A stretch of DNA of 64,000 nt, taken from Polytrichum commune. Its lineage: Eukaryota > Streptophyta > Polytrichopsida > Polytrichales > Polytrichaceae. The notes under the pieces were generated by a model. The model had not been told where the DNA came from. It did not search any database and was given only the letters and a program-made list of their open reading frames with translations. The translations under genes and the position numbers were made by a program. Below, in pieces: positions 33,891-44,660 of this stretch (its first letter is position 1; every line of letters begins with the position of its first letter). The DNA is taken from positions 12,712,501-12,776,500 of the forward strand of contig OX485808.1 of the NCBI GenBank assembly GCA_950295325.1, in the 5' to 3' direction.

Positions 33891-36140
33891 ATGACGGAGG
33901 CCAGTATAAGGGGCCAGAAGGGCATGGCCAGTGTGAAGGACATGCCCGTGTTGCAGGATGGACCTCCGCCTGGTGGATTCCCCGCTGTCCGATATGCCAG
34001 GAGGATCGCCAACTCCGGGCCCAGCGGATTGACTGTACTGTTGGTGTCTTCGGCCGTGATCGGGTGGGGGATGTACCAAGTAGGACAGGGCAACATTCAT
34101 CGCAGGTGTGATTTGGTTGCCTTGCTGAGCATTCTACATTCTATGTATTTGTTGTCACTCATCATCAATTTCCCCCAAAGCCGGTATGGAGCTGTGCCCC
34201 ACATAATTTTCCATCGGGAAGGGATTATGTCCTCCATCTGAAGTTTCTTAGGGTGGACCACACACTCGAACACATCCACCTCATTCAGAAAATGTCATAT
34301 GGTCCAACAGATCGTTTGCAAATTTTTAGATGACGGATGCGCATAATCCCTTGCCGATGGAACTTACATTAGACAATGGCCATTGGCTGGACCCGGGTTA
34401 TGGCCAACTGCCGCTTGGCCTGGTCCATCCAATGGCCATTGTGCAGTAGATTAGTAATTAGAGGCCCTTGAGGATGTAAACGCTCTCACGCTTCCCAATG
34501 CCTGGGCAAGGCATGTTGGGCCGGAGGGTAGAGGCAAGAGAAGATTCTTGCATACAGTTGCACCTATAATTCATGCAACCTAAACTTTTTTAGATTGATT
34601 TGGCACCAAAATTAGCCTCAGAAGACCCAGAAGTAGTCTAGACCAAGTAATTTGAGATGAATCGGCAGTATACCTTTATGTGTCAAGTTTTTATGTTGGA
34701 TGGATGAGAGGCATTCTTGTATTCAAGAATTTTCTCTTGCATTATGAGGAAAATGGCTACGGGCATGAATTGGATTTGATAATCATCTTGCACAAATTGC
34801 AAGTTTCATATCCTACGAGAGGCAGGCGCAGAGGGGAAGTGTCTGATTAAGGCCCACTTACTTTCCAATGGGTGTAGGGTGGATAACTGGTGTACACTGC
34901 AATGGAGCAGGTGCATTGCTTATGAATATTTTAAGTTGTTTTCAAATCCCTCTTGGAGATAATCTAAATCAAAAAATAGGTTTTGACAGAATGCAAGGCG
35001 GATGTCAGTATTGGTCATTAGACATTTGTAGGATCACCAGTAGCGTACAGAGCTCGCTCAAGCAAGTTCAGCATGCTCTGTCAGAGGTAAAGCTCTGTCA
35101 TGAAGGGTCTGCATGTAGCTTGCGATGTGGATTTCGTATCGAGAAAGAGAATGTTTCCAAACTTCTTACAGGGTAAAAAATTTTCTTCAATGACAAGGAA
35201 TGTATCATTGGCAATATGATTCTCATGATTCTCTTCTGTTCAATTTTGTCACACTTAGTACCAATATGTACTGATATTTCCCTGCAGTCAGATTGAAGAT
35301 ATGAGACTCTGATGAATACCAGCTGAATGTGCCTGCAAGTTGGCTCTCTGTCATGATATAAACGACCTCATTTCTACTCTCTGAAGAGAGCATCAGGTCA
35401 AAATCCTGCTCAACGTAAATTGGTCCTCAAACTGTAAGAGAGGGTATAAACAATGAATAGTAGCGGTTCTTGAATATCTCACTATTGTAGTGCTGAAGTC
35501 TTCTTGTGCACATTGCAGGGGTTTGAAGGCTGAGAAGATTGCTGCAAGACAAGCAATTCTTCCTCTTATTCAGGCTGAGGAGGATGCAAGGTTAGTCAGA
35601 TGATCCCTACATTGTTGGAGCTTATAGCTTGAATTTAGACAATCAGGACTTTGTCAGCAGATGGAGACTGGAACATATTGCTTCTTGCAAGAATTACTTC
35701 TTCATTCTTAAGATTTATGTGAGGTGCAGGGTAGTATCTCAATTGTTCTTGCAAAATCACTTGTTCATTGATGGACAACATCTTGGTTGTTTATTTTGGC
35801 ATTAATGCATGATGAAGAAATAATTGAGCCGATAAGGGTTATATGGGTTTCTATATACATATGCTTTTATACATATACACAGGTCTCACTCACTGTCTAG
35901 TGGAGTAGTAGTATTTCTTGCCAAATCTGAACAATATTATCTGTGAGATTTGAACTGATTTGTCCACAACGTGTTGCTGCATTCTCTTTGATGTACAGGT
36001 TTGTGAGGGAAAAGGAGAAGCTTCTGGAGGAAGAAGCACAAGTGATGGCGAATGTTGTTGGGTGGAAGGTAGGTGAAAATGTATACAATTCTGGCAGATG
36101 GATGCCTCCAGCTACTGGAAAATTGGGTATGGACTCGTAG
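33891..36140 (+). CDS. NDUFA13: NADH dehydrogenase (complex I) subunit NDUFA13/GRIM-19, copy 2
   Basis: Exons 33891-34105, 35519-35590 and 35999-36140 have exactly the lengths and phases of copy 1 and again give 142 residues, ending in TAG. Against copy 1 I count 8 differences in exon 1 (215 bp), 9 in exon 2 (72 bp) and 13 in exon 3 (142 bp, including the stop). Only two change an amino acid: Val to Ala in the transmembrane helix, and Lys to Gln in exon 3 (KVMANV to QVMANV). That is strong purifying selection, so both copies are probably functional. Intron 1 is 1413 bp and contains small foldback elements; intron 2 is 408 bp. Leader, introns and 3' flank are partly alignable with copy 1, so this is a genomic duplication, not a retrocopy. 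Confidence 0.97.
34211..34360. mobile_element. Small TIR element in intron 1 of NDUFA13 copy 2
   Basis: CCATCGGGAAGGGATTATG at 34211 is mirrored at 34340-34360 by CATAATCCCTTGCCGATGG. The element is about 150 bp. The start matches CATCGGGAAGGGATTAT at about 60940, so the sequence occurs elsewhere in the window. Confidence 0.6.
34373..34442. repeat. 70-bp foldback
   Basis: ACAATGGCCATTGG at 34373 and its exact inverted complement CCAATGGCCATTGT at 34429-34442 bracket a second pair of matching segments (TGGACC/GGTCCA and TATGGCC/GGCC). It lies just after the preceding TIR element in the same intron. Confidence 0.6.
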
Positions 36141-37615
36141 ATAGAATTAACTCATAACTGTTGCTCCACAGCTGATATTGTTCGAAATAAAAGGCTAGTG
36201 CTTAAGGTTGCATCCTCCGTATGTGTCCTTGAATTGAGGATTTGTTGTGCATTATCTTATTAAATGGAAGAAAGGAAACAAGTACTGTCATCATGCAGAG
36301 ATAGGTAGTAATTATTTCCTCCAGCAGAAAGGTGAAAATGTACACACAATCAGTTGCTTCTATATGGACAATGCAAAAGAGGGTGCTCTCAAATTTTTGT
36401 CAGATTCTCTTACTATTAATTGGCCACGTGTTGTTTGAGCCTCAATTATGACCTTATGATAAGGCGTGCATGGTCCCTGTCACAAGTGGCAAACGTAGGA
36501 ACCGAGTAAGAGTTTTTGGACGTCATGGTGTCTGGAGTTGACCGCCTAGCACTCCTACACTTTGCTCCTACGTCTGCTTTCTTTATGACAGTACGCAGTA
36601 CAAGAGTAGATTGTCAAAGAGTCCTACCAAAAAGTTTATCGTATCCTTGGAATGTCTCACAATCGGCACCATGTGCTGGATTGATGTTCACGCAAGCCAG
36701 TCTACTGAGGTGGAGGTTATGTTGAAGGTGACTTAAAACTGAAGCTGACCACGAGCTTTAGTATATGCAAAGAAGCCAAAATTGAAAGCTCGCTAGCAAA
36801 CAATCTAAATGGGGAGTGGCAATTGAAACATGCGTAAATTTGAGCTCCAGGAAATGTAATTCTGTCCCTTGTTTGTGCGTTCAAATCAGGGCTGGATTAC
36901 CGTTGCAAAGATTAGGGCTGCGTCCTGGTATTCTCCTAAATCTAAGAATCGAACTATTCAAAAAATAACACATGGATTTTTCATTGCAAGCATATGCTGG
37001 GTAAAATCAGAAAGAAGGGGATCGATGTATTGTAAGCGAGTTGCTTTGAAAACGGGAACTTTGAATACTCATATTTTACAATTGCCTTGGGACTGGTGTT
37101 GGATAGAAGAAGCTTGCTGTACCGAATCCTTTACTGACAGAAAGAGATGGGAGCTTTGGGGACCAACCATGACTGCGGGCAGAGGAAAAACCATTTGTAT
37201 TGACTTCCCTGCTCAATCATTTGCTCTGCAAGCTCATCCAGGTTGCATCTCACAGTCAGATGTGGAGACCTGATGATGTTAAATAAGGGTCCACGGTCCA
37301 AGAACATAGGGACCAATTTGAAGCAACTTGAGGCGAATTGATTACTGAACCCTTGCACTGGACAGTGAAGGCAAACCAACCCATACATTGGTTCCTTGTT
37401 GGATGACTGCAGCCTTGCCTACAAGGTACCAGTGTACGGGTTGTTTCGCCTCAGCCTTCAGTGGACCCTACCTTCTAAAATGACGCCATGTAGGGGACAC
37501 TCCTATGAATTGCATTTCTTGGTTTGGACCATCAGTGTTTCCCTCTAAAATGACGCCATGTAGGGGACACTTAATTTTGCCTCTTCTTGGTCTTGGACCC
37601 TCATTTACATTGTCC
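36141..37615 (+). other. 3' flank of NDUFA13 copy 2
   Basis: The first 100 bases align with the 3' flank of copy 1 (GCTGATATTG and GGTTGCATCC). A 134-codon open frame at 36869-37273 has no domain I recognise and is not called. A 70-bp tandem duplication gives two copies of TCTAAAATGACGCCATGTAG at 37474 and 37544. Confidence 0.45.
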
Positions 37616-37830
37616 ATGGAGATTTTTGGATATAATCGGTTGAGATCCTAGTGTTTCCAAGGTCAATCAGTTACACATTAACATATGTTAGCTTTTCTTA
37701 ATTAAATTGAGGGTTGTTAATGGATTGGTGATTTTATTCAAGTCTTAATTTGGACAAGTTGTTTCTTAAACTCAACCGATTCACTTGTAAGTAGTGGTCA
37801 GTTCTCCATGTTCATTGCTCATCTAAAGGC
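37615..37830 (-). repeat. CGGTT dispersed repeat, copy 6
   Basis: The segment runs from CCATGGAGATTTTTGGATAT through CTAGTGTTTCCAAGGTCAA and CTCAACCGATTCACTTG to GTTCTCCATGTTCATTG. It has the same order as the other minus-oriented copies. Confidence 0.6.
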
Positions 37831-38108
37831 CATTGGTCCAATTTACACCTCTCAGCTAATACGATTGCTCCCCCTTCGACCCCCACCTAAAGTGCCCCTA
37901 AGTATTGTTGGAATTTATTCTATGCAAAAACCTCTTTGATAAATTTAGATTTGTAGGGTAGGCAAGGCTAACAAGGGCACTTCCAACTCCACAAGCATTT
38001 ATGGCCGTTAGATTTAATTGAAATTTGCCTCTTCTTGTCAGCAATTGCAAATCTTGAAGATTGTCATTCCAAGTTTTAGAATTGGAGTTCAGATGCAAAA
38101 GTTATAAG

Positions 38109-38502
38109 AGGTCAAAGTGAAGGCACCACGGGCCTTGGCTTGGTGGTTAGGGCTCATGGTCCCCAATGAGGAGGTTGTGGGTTCTATTCCCCATGCCGGC
38201 GTGGTGCTCACCACCTTAGTCCACCCAACTATGGTGGGGGGTCCTTGGACCTTGTTGTATGGGTACCTCAAAGCCCTTTGGGGGGATACCATGTCCGGTA
38301 TCTTCAAGGCACTAGTGGCTAGCTAGGAACTTGTATAGTGTGTCACTATAGTGCCCATCCTCAGAAGGGGAGAGTAGTATTGCCCCAATGTCCCCTTGTC
38401 CGGTGGGCATCATGTCATTGACATTACGAACGGACACTTTATTCACGCCAACCCCTTGCTAAAAAGGGACCGGAGTTTCTATCTATCTAGGTCAAAGTGA
38501 AG
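38109..38502 (+). mobile_element. tRNA-derived SINE, family 1, copy 1
   Basis: The 14-bp target-site duplication AGGTCAAAGTGAAG at 38109-38122 and 38489-38502 is perfect. The body of about 366 bp starts near GGGCCTTGG, has the A box TGGCTTGGTGGTT (38136-38148) and the B box GGTTCTATTCC (38180-38190), and ends in TATCTATCT instead of poly(A). The insertion lies in a dispersed repeat whose uninterrupted version is at about 62040-62095 (GATGTCAAAGTGAAGAAAC). Copy 2 lies at 41.4 kb. It is non-coding. Confidence 0.9.
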
Positions 38503-39140
38503 ATTTTGTTTCTCTTGAAAGGGTCTTAGGCCAAACTTCCAGGTGTCGATTGTTCGTTTTAATTGATCAATAATAATAAAAACGAGGCAAAAGCAAGTTG
38601 AGAGATGCAAAGCAAAGCGGGTAAAAGTCGGTGAAAAGAGCAAAATAGAGTTCACTGACATTGGTGAAGCTTTCGTCAATGTCTTCAAGCATTCTAATGA
38701 ACAACACTTCCATGATGTGGAGTAAGGGAGAGGGGGGGAGGAACATGTGAGAGATAGAGATTTGCTTTGTTGGCCAACATATAAGTTGGAATGTGCTTGT
38801 CCTCGCATTTACTCGTTTTGGATGTTACATGATTGGATTGATTGATTGTTTTCAAATGTTAGAGAAATGAAGATAAATCCAAAATTATGATAAATTTGGG
38901 CTAGGTTCGAACAATAAATTATTGCAATATGAAAAAAATAAAATGAAATACAACAATCTTGGATCCACAACAACAAGTTTACATAAACAATTTTTTTCTC
39001 CACTTAAATGTAAGTCAATTATCAAGACCTTGAAGAGAGAAATAATGAAGTCCCCCTCCTCAAGTATACCCCCCCCCCACAATTGTGTCGGCCATAGACT
39101 TATGTTTTCCGGAGGAAATCAATGCACACTTCCATGTGGA

Positions 39141-39174
39141 TTTTTTATTTTTATTTTTATTTTTATTTTTCATT
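39141..39174. repeat. TTTTTA microsatellite
   Basis: This is an uninterrupted run of TTTTTA-type units within AT-rich intergenic DNA. A C run lies just upstream at about 39069-39078. Confidence 0.7.
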
Positions 39175-39199
39175 TAGTGGTTTTTGACGACTTCACTGA

Positions 39200-40282
39200 C
39201 ACGTAGAAGTGTGCCCTTATAGGTCCTCCCACTTGTGTTTAGTTACTTTAGTACTAAACCTAGAATGATGTCTATGTGTTGAGCATGTTGTCCAATGTCA
39301 TTGGACCATGTGTCATTTGGGTGTTTACTCATAACTATGACTATGAACATCCATATACCACTCAAATATAGGTGTCTCATTTAGGGGGGTGATTGAATTA
39401 GTCATTTTAACTTTATGAGAATCAAGGCTAAATCCCACTTTACATTGTGGCCAAGGGTTGTGACCATGAATTGTAAGGACCTTTTAGACTCATGTGAGGG
39501 TTGGACTTTGGGAATTCAAAATTAAATTTTGTGTGTTTGCAAGCCTTCAAGTGTAACGTGCGCAATTGGGTTCTCAAATAAATGCTATTTTATTACCATC
39601 CTAATAATATGGGCCCTTCTACACAATAGGTTATTATAGTTAATTCAAGAGTTGTGACATTTTGAAATGTCAAGTGGTCTCTCAATTGTGTTCAATCCAC
39701 CTTATTATTTCTTTTAAAGGTGGGCTTGATGCAAAAACCAATAGATCATGAAACATCATCCATTACACATCATGTTGGACTCCATATTTGTTTACATTCA
39801 TGCACACTTCCTTGGTCACTGAAGCCCTCAAACTCTAGTGTAGATTATGTTTTTGAATATGTCAAACTTCTACATGAGTAAAAGTGCCAGTGATTCTTGG
39901 TTCCACGTAACAAAGACATGAACCTCATAATGTTATGCACACATATATGTGCCATTAGGTTGCTCCACACTAATTTATCAACATTCCACACTATTTAAAA
40001 AAAATTGTTACCATGCAGTAACAAAACACATGAAACATGTTCTTAATGTGGTTACTATATGGATTGATCAACAAAATTATAAGTCCTTGTGATCGGATGT
40101 TTGCAAAAGGTAATTCGCATGGCAACCTAGTCACGAAGGCTACCTAATTGCACATACATATCAATGTTCATGACAACGCCATCTATTTAAAAAAACAAAA
40201 CAACAACAAAACAAACACATGAAGATGCTTTGCACACGGAAAGTGACAAAAGCAACTGCAATTCCCTCACCCCAGTGCCCGG
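39200..40282. other. Intergenic, dispersed repeat fragments
   Basis: The stretch at 39230-39390 resembles 21.0, 61.8 and 63.9 kb (GAGCATGTTGTCCAATGTC). I see no gene or bounded element in the rest. Confidence 0.4.
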
Positions 40283-40745
40283 GTAGTTCTTGGGCATAGT
40301 CGGTCACGATCCTAGTGATTCTAAATTCATATGGTTACATGTTGACATATTCCGGTTTTGCTTCATTCATTTGAGGTATATTCTTCTATAGATTCTTCTA
40401 GAATGACCGGTGATTCTCTTGAAGTCTTGAAGAATCCTAGTGATTCTAAATCCAGTCGGTTACATGTTGACATATTCCGGTTTCGCTTCATTCATTCGAG
40501 GTATATTCTTCTATAGATTCCTCTAGAATGACCGGTGATTCTCTTGAAGTCTTGAAGAATCCTAGTGATTCGAAATCCAGCCGGTTACATGTTGACATCT
40601 TCCGGTTTTGCTTTCATTCATTCGAGGTATATTCTTCTACAGATTCTTCTAAAATGACTGGTGATTCTCCTGAAATCTTGAACTTCGATCGGTTATTTCT
40701 CAAACTCAACCGGTTCATTTGTAACGAACTGCCGGTTCTTTCCGA
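40283..40745 (-). repeat. CGGTT repeat, copy 7, with three 125-bp tandem units
   Basis: The phrase ATCCTAGTGATTC begins at 40309, 40434 and 40559, giving an exact period of 125 bp and three nearly identical units up to about 40683. Each unit carries GGTTACATGTTGACAT, TTCCGGTTT, GAGGTATATTCTTCTA and ATGACCGGTGATTCTC. Elsewhere the CGGTT repeat has only one such unit, so the triplication is local and recent. Confidence 0.8.
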
Positions 40746-40759
40746 GCAATGCTCACCAC

Positions 40760-41086
40760 TACACAAAATATGATATTTAGTGTTTGATTATATTTATCGT
40801 TGTTACCACCCTACCATGCTCAACACTTATTTCCAATTTTCTGACAATTAGTGTTAGAAATAAACATGCCGCTACCTTCCCTATTGCCACCTCCCTTATT
40901 ATATCCCTTTTTTTTCATATCCTTACTAACACTAAATTCAAACATGTAAATTTCACAGATTACCACCATAGTTGATATGTAGTGTTTGAGTTTACATTCA
41001 ATGTTACTTACGTTCATAGGGTTATTGATGTTTAGTGTATGCGTTCGTATTTAGTGTACCCAACACTAAATATCATATTTGGTGTA
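40760..41086. mobile_element. MITE, TTAGTGTCAC family, copy e
   Basis: The left end TACACAAAATATGATATTTA continues to GTG. The right end is its inverted complement with one or two differences, and TA borders both sides. It is 327 bp, non-coding, and one of the two best-preserved copies. Confidence 0.75.
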
Positions 41087-41370
41087 CTTGTACATATTGG
41101 ATTCCCATGACAGCTTCAGATTTGCTCTCTCTCCCTCCCCATTGAGTCAGTGGAGCAATGGCAAGATCTCGGGTGTAGTTTATCCACGTCCGGCCTGTCA
41201 AGTTTATGGAAGTTTGTTGATCGCTCCATAAACTTCCCAATGCAATTCCCAACTTCCCATTGATCCTTAAAGTCTTTCAAAACTTGTGTTTTGGTAGGGA
41301 GTTTCGCCCCGTTTTTTTGATGATTTTTTTTATCATGTTTAACGATTGTTCAAGTGCTCGATCTTATGAT

Positions 41371-41753
41371 GTTGGTGAAACGGGCCTTGGATTGGTGGTT
41401 AGGGCTCATGGCCCCCAATGAGGAGGTTGTGGGTTCTATTCCCCATGCCGGTGTGGTGCTCACCATCTTAGTCCACCCAACTATGGTGGGGGGTCCTTGG
41501 ACCTTGTTGTATGGGTACCTCAAAGCCCTTTGGGGGGATACCATGTCCGGTATCTTCAAGGCACTAGTGGCTAGCTAGGAACTAGTATAGTGTGTCACTA
41601 TAGTGTCCATCCTCGAAAGGGGAGAGTAGTATTTGTCCCTATGTCCCCTTGTCCAGTGGGCATCAGGTCATTGGCATTACGAATGGACACTTTATTCACG
41701 CCGGCCCCTTGCTTGACAGGGGTTGGAGTTTCTATCTATCTGTTGGTGAAACG
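41371..41753 (+). mobile_element. tRNA-derived SINE, family 1, copy 2
   Basis: The 12-bp duplication GTTGGTGAAACG at 41371-41382 and 41742-41753 is perfect. The body of about 359 bp matches copy 1 from GGCCTTGG through the A box (TGGATTGGTGGTT) and the B box (GGTTCTATTCC) to the same TATCTATCT end. The 5' boundary and tail agree between copies, which fixes the element ends. Confidence 0.9.
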
Positions 41754-42022
41754 AAGGAGGACGTGTGTTTGACTTTGGTCAAAAGATAGCTCTATTGAAA
41801 CGGACTTCTTGTCAAACTCTCGAGAGCGTCATTATCGGGTGCTTTCAAAAGTTTGTCATTGAACTTGATATAGTTCTTCATGGTCAAAGTCAAACGTCCC
41901 TACTTCATTTTGTAAAAGTTGGGGGTTCTGACACCACTTGAACACTCTTAGAACATTATCAAGATGTCAAACGTGGGGCGAAACTCCCTACCAGAAGATG
42001 AGTTTTTTTTTTATGAGAGTTT

Positions 42023-42322
42023 AAGGGTGTGTTTACATTAGGATCCAAGTCCAAGAAATTGTGGTCCAAAATATCTCTTCATAGACCTTACTTTTGGACT
42101 GAAGATTGGTTCATCAAACCAGGGGGGAGTGTTTTCTTGAGTTGGGAGTACCGAGAAAGTGAGCTTTCTTGAGCCTGGAGAGAAAGTGATGCCACATTGG
42201 TGGCACTTTCACTGGACTTGGACCCTGGTGTAAACTTCTTGGGTCTAAATTTTGGCTCTCGACCAATAGGATCGCCCAATTTTGGAAAGTTGTGGTCTTG
42301 AATCCTAGTATAAACCCACCCT
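42023..42322. mobile_element. MITE with AGGGTG...CACCCT ends
   Basis: The left end AGGGTGTGTTTACATTAGGA continues to TCCAAG. It is mirrored by CTTGAATCCTAGTATAAACC plus CACCCT at the right. The element is about 300 bp and non-coding. A decayed relative seems to lie at about 8.93-9.19 kb. Confidence 0.55.
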
Positions 42323-43920
42323 ATGGATACCTTTACGGTAGCGGGTGCTAATTCCAATCCCTTCCCAAAAGTGCACTTTATGCATGCCTTCTGATCTTGT
42401 AATCAAAGCACACTTGAAAACGTCCGAATATCTCCAACGCAAAGTGGAGTTGGATTTGGGGTGAAAAGTAGGGCGGTTTAGAGAGATGCATGGTTGGACT
42501 CATGGGGGAAGTTGGATTGGGTTTGACAGTGTTGGGATAGGTTACTTATACTTTTTCATTAAGATTGCTTATAAAAAAGTTACAAGGGCTCATGTTTTCT
42601 ATCATGTGGAGTGTTGGTTTTAGCGTAGGGGCAAGTTTGGGAGAAAACGATATTGGTTTTGGACCAATATTAGAGTGGTTTTGAGAGCCATATGCAATGG
42701 AAAAGAATGTGGACTAGGACGGATATAAGTAGTTGGGGGAAAGTAACCTAATTTTTTTGTAGTATGTTCATATGATGTGCATTTAATTTTTTTCTTCCTA
42801 CCATGCCTAAGCCATTAGCACTAATTCAAATAGACTCCCATAGAGTCTAAATCAATCATTGTTTTCTAAGCCACTCCCCCCCAAGCGTGCCGCACCTCCA
42901 TGTAAAAAGAACCATGAAACCAAGCACCAAGGACAACCCCCAAATCACCGACAACCAAACCATGACTTAAGAATTAGGAATCTTCCAGTTCTAACTCATC
43001 TAGAGAGCATTGCAACAACAAAGGACCTCTCTAGACCTTGATGATTGAGCAAAACCTTCAAGAATGCTTTCTTTTGTGGATGGACAAATCTTGATGAGCT
43101 TGAGGGTTTCCGTCCATTCTTGAGGGAAGCAACTTTCATATTCATATGATATGCAATTTTTTTATTTTATATCTCTACCATATCTAAGTCAACTTGCTGA
43201 ACAAAATATGTATGCATATTAATAATTGGAACAATTTCCAAAATTAGGGTAAATCAACCAACATGTGGGTTTAGAACCCTCTACCAACTTTGTATTCTTC
43301 AATCTTCCTCAACATTTTCCCAACTTAACCCCTAAGCATCTAAGAGGGCCAAATTGGGCTTGTCCAAGCAAAATAATAACATATTTGAGCCACATACTTT
43401 CAACTAATCATGTAAATAACGAGCCTATCTAAATCAATTTATTCTTCAAATGCATTATTTGAATATGTTCAATGCTTTGATGTTAATGAAGATTTAAGTT
43501 CAAACATGCAACTTGGGTGCCATTGAATGGAAATGCATATGTTGTATTTTGATATCCAATGTCTAGTACGAGTATATTTTTAGGGGATTGTTAAATTGAC
43601 CATGTAGTTTGTTAAAACGACCACGGAGACATGTTGCATAGTCACATGACTTGTCAAAATTTGATTTTTCTTCACACGCCTAAAAAGGAGTGAGGTATCA
43701 TACATGTGTTAGAATTAAACAACTTGGTCAACTAAATGAGTTGAACAACTCGGCGAATGCATCTATGTGCATCTATGTGGTCATTTTAACTAGTGTGTTG
43801 TTGAATTAACAAATGCGGACCCCTATTCATTGACATAAGACAATGTATATAAAAAGGTTTAAAAAATACACACACGTACACACAACATATGATATGTGAA
43901 CTTGGTGAAGCTCGTATAAA
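42323..43920. other. Intergenic, nothing recognised
   Basis: There is no gene and no clearly bounded repeat. Similar short stretches around ATATGATGTGCATTTAATTT (about 42771) and ATATGATATGCAATTTTTTT (about 43145) hint at diverged repeats. Confidence 0.35.
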
Positions 43921-44660
43921 TTGTGGGTCACACATGAACCAAGAGTTTTGACCATGAAATTGTGAGAGCCCAAAAGACATGTCCAATTTCCATCCCCCGA
44001 GACACCTCCAAAATCATGTGGTGCGGTCACGGGCCCTCAAGTGTAGTGTGAGTTTAATATGTGATGGGGCCCTCAACCAAACATTATTTCAATGAATCTC
44101 TATTAATGTGGGGTCCTCACACATGATAAAATAGAATGAACCAACGGTTGTGAGATTTTGGAGTGCCATGATCTCCTGGTTTTGTGTTAGGCCTACCTCC
44201 AAGAGGTCGCTTTTGAAAACAGTCCAAGTGACCATGAACACACGACCCACTTGATGCCATGTAAGAATCTATGTAGACTTTACATCCACCTTGTATTCAC
44301 TTACTCCTAACGAACAAGGAGAGCCGATTGCTAGTTACAGATAAACCGGTCGACTTTGAAAAATAACCGGTTGAAATTCACGACTCCAAAATAATTACAT
44401 ATCCTTTTAAAAGAAATGTATTAAATATACCCCAATTTTAATAAATAAAAAACCGAAAGATGTCGAACATGTAACCGGTTGGTCTTGGAAACACTAGGAT
44501 CTCCACCGATGATGTCCAAAAATGTCCCCGGACATCGCTTACTCCGTTGGTGCCTCAAGCCTAGTGTGAAGCGAACTTGGACCGGCTCCATCTTTTCCAC
44601 CAATGGGAGTGCTTGCAGTGCAATGGTCACGGGCCCTCAGCCTCGTGTGCGAAGTGGCCC
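43921..44660. mobile_element. MITE, GGGCCACTTCACAC family, copy C, interrupted
   Basis: This matches copy B along its length (GAGAGCCCAAAAGA, ACACCTCCAAAATCA, CCTACCTCCAAGAGGT) and ends with GTGCGAAGTGGCCC at 44660. The left TIR is truncated. The element is split by a 230-bp CGGTT repeat (44308-44537). Confidence 0.7.
44308..44537 (+). mobile_element. CGGTT repeat, copy 8, inserted with 8-bp duplication
   Basis: The repeat sits inside MITE copy C between two copies of CTTACTCC (44300-44307 and 44538-44545). MITE copy B shows the uninterrupted site near 12289. The inserted segment runs from TAACGAACAAGGAGAGCC to CCCCGGACATCG. An 8-bp duplication is typical of hAT transposons, but I see no matching terminal inverted repeats. 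Confidence 0.75.

Noticed and set aside
34868-35176. 102-codon open frame in intron 1 of NDUFA13 copy 2
   Set aside because: It lies inside an intron fixed by exact exon phases, is not conserved in copy 1 and has no domain.
36869-37273. 134-codon open frame after NDUFA13 copy 2
   Set aside because: There is no recognisable domain, no splice partner and no repeat in the window to support selection. Possible, but not supported.
38136-38190. Possible tRNA gene
   Set aside because: A and B boxes are present, but there is no acceptor-stem pairing or anticodon arm, and the sequence continues into a roughly 360-bp retroposed body with target duplications. It is a SINE.
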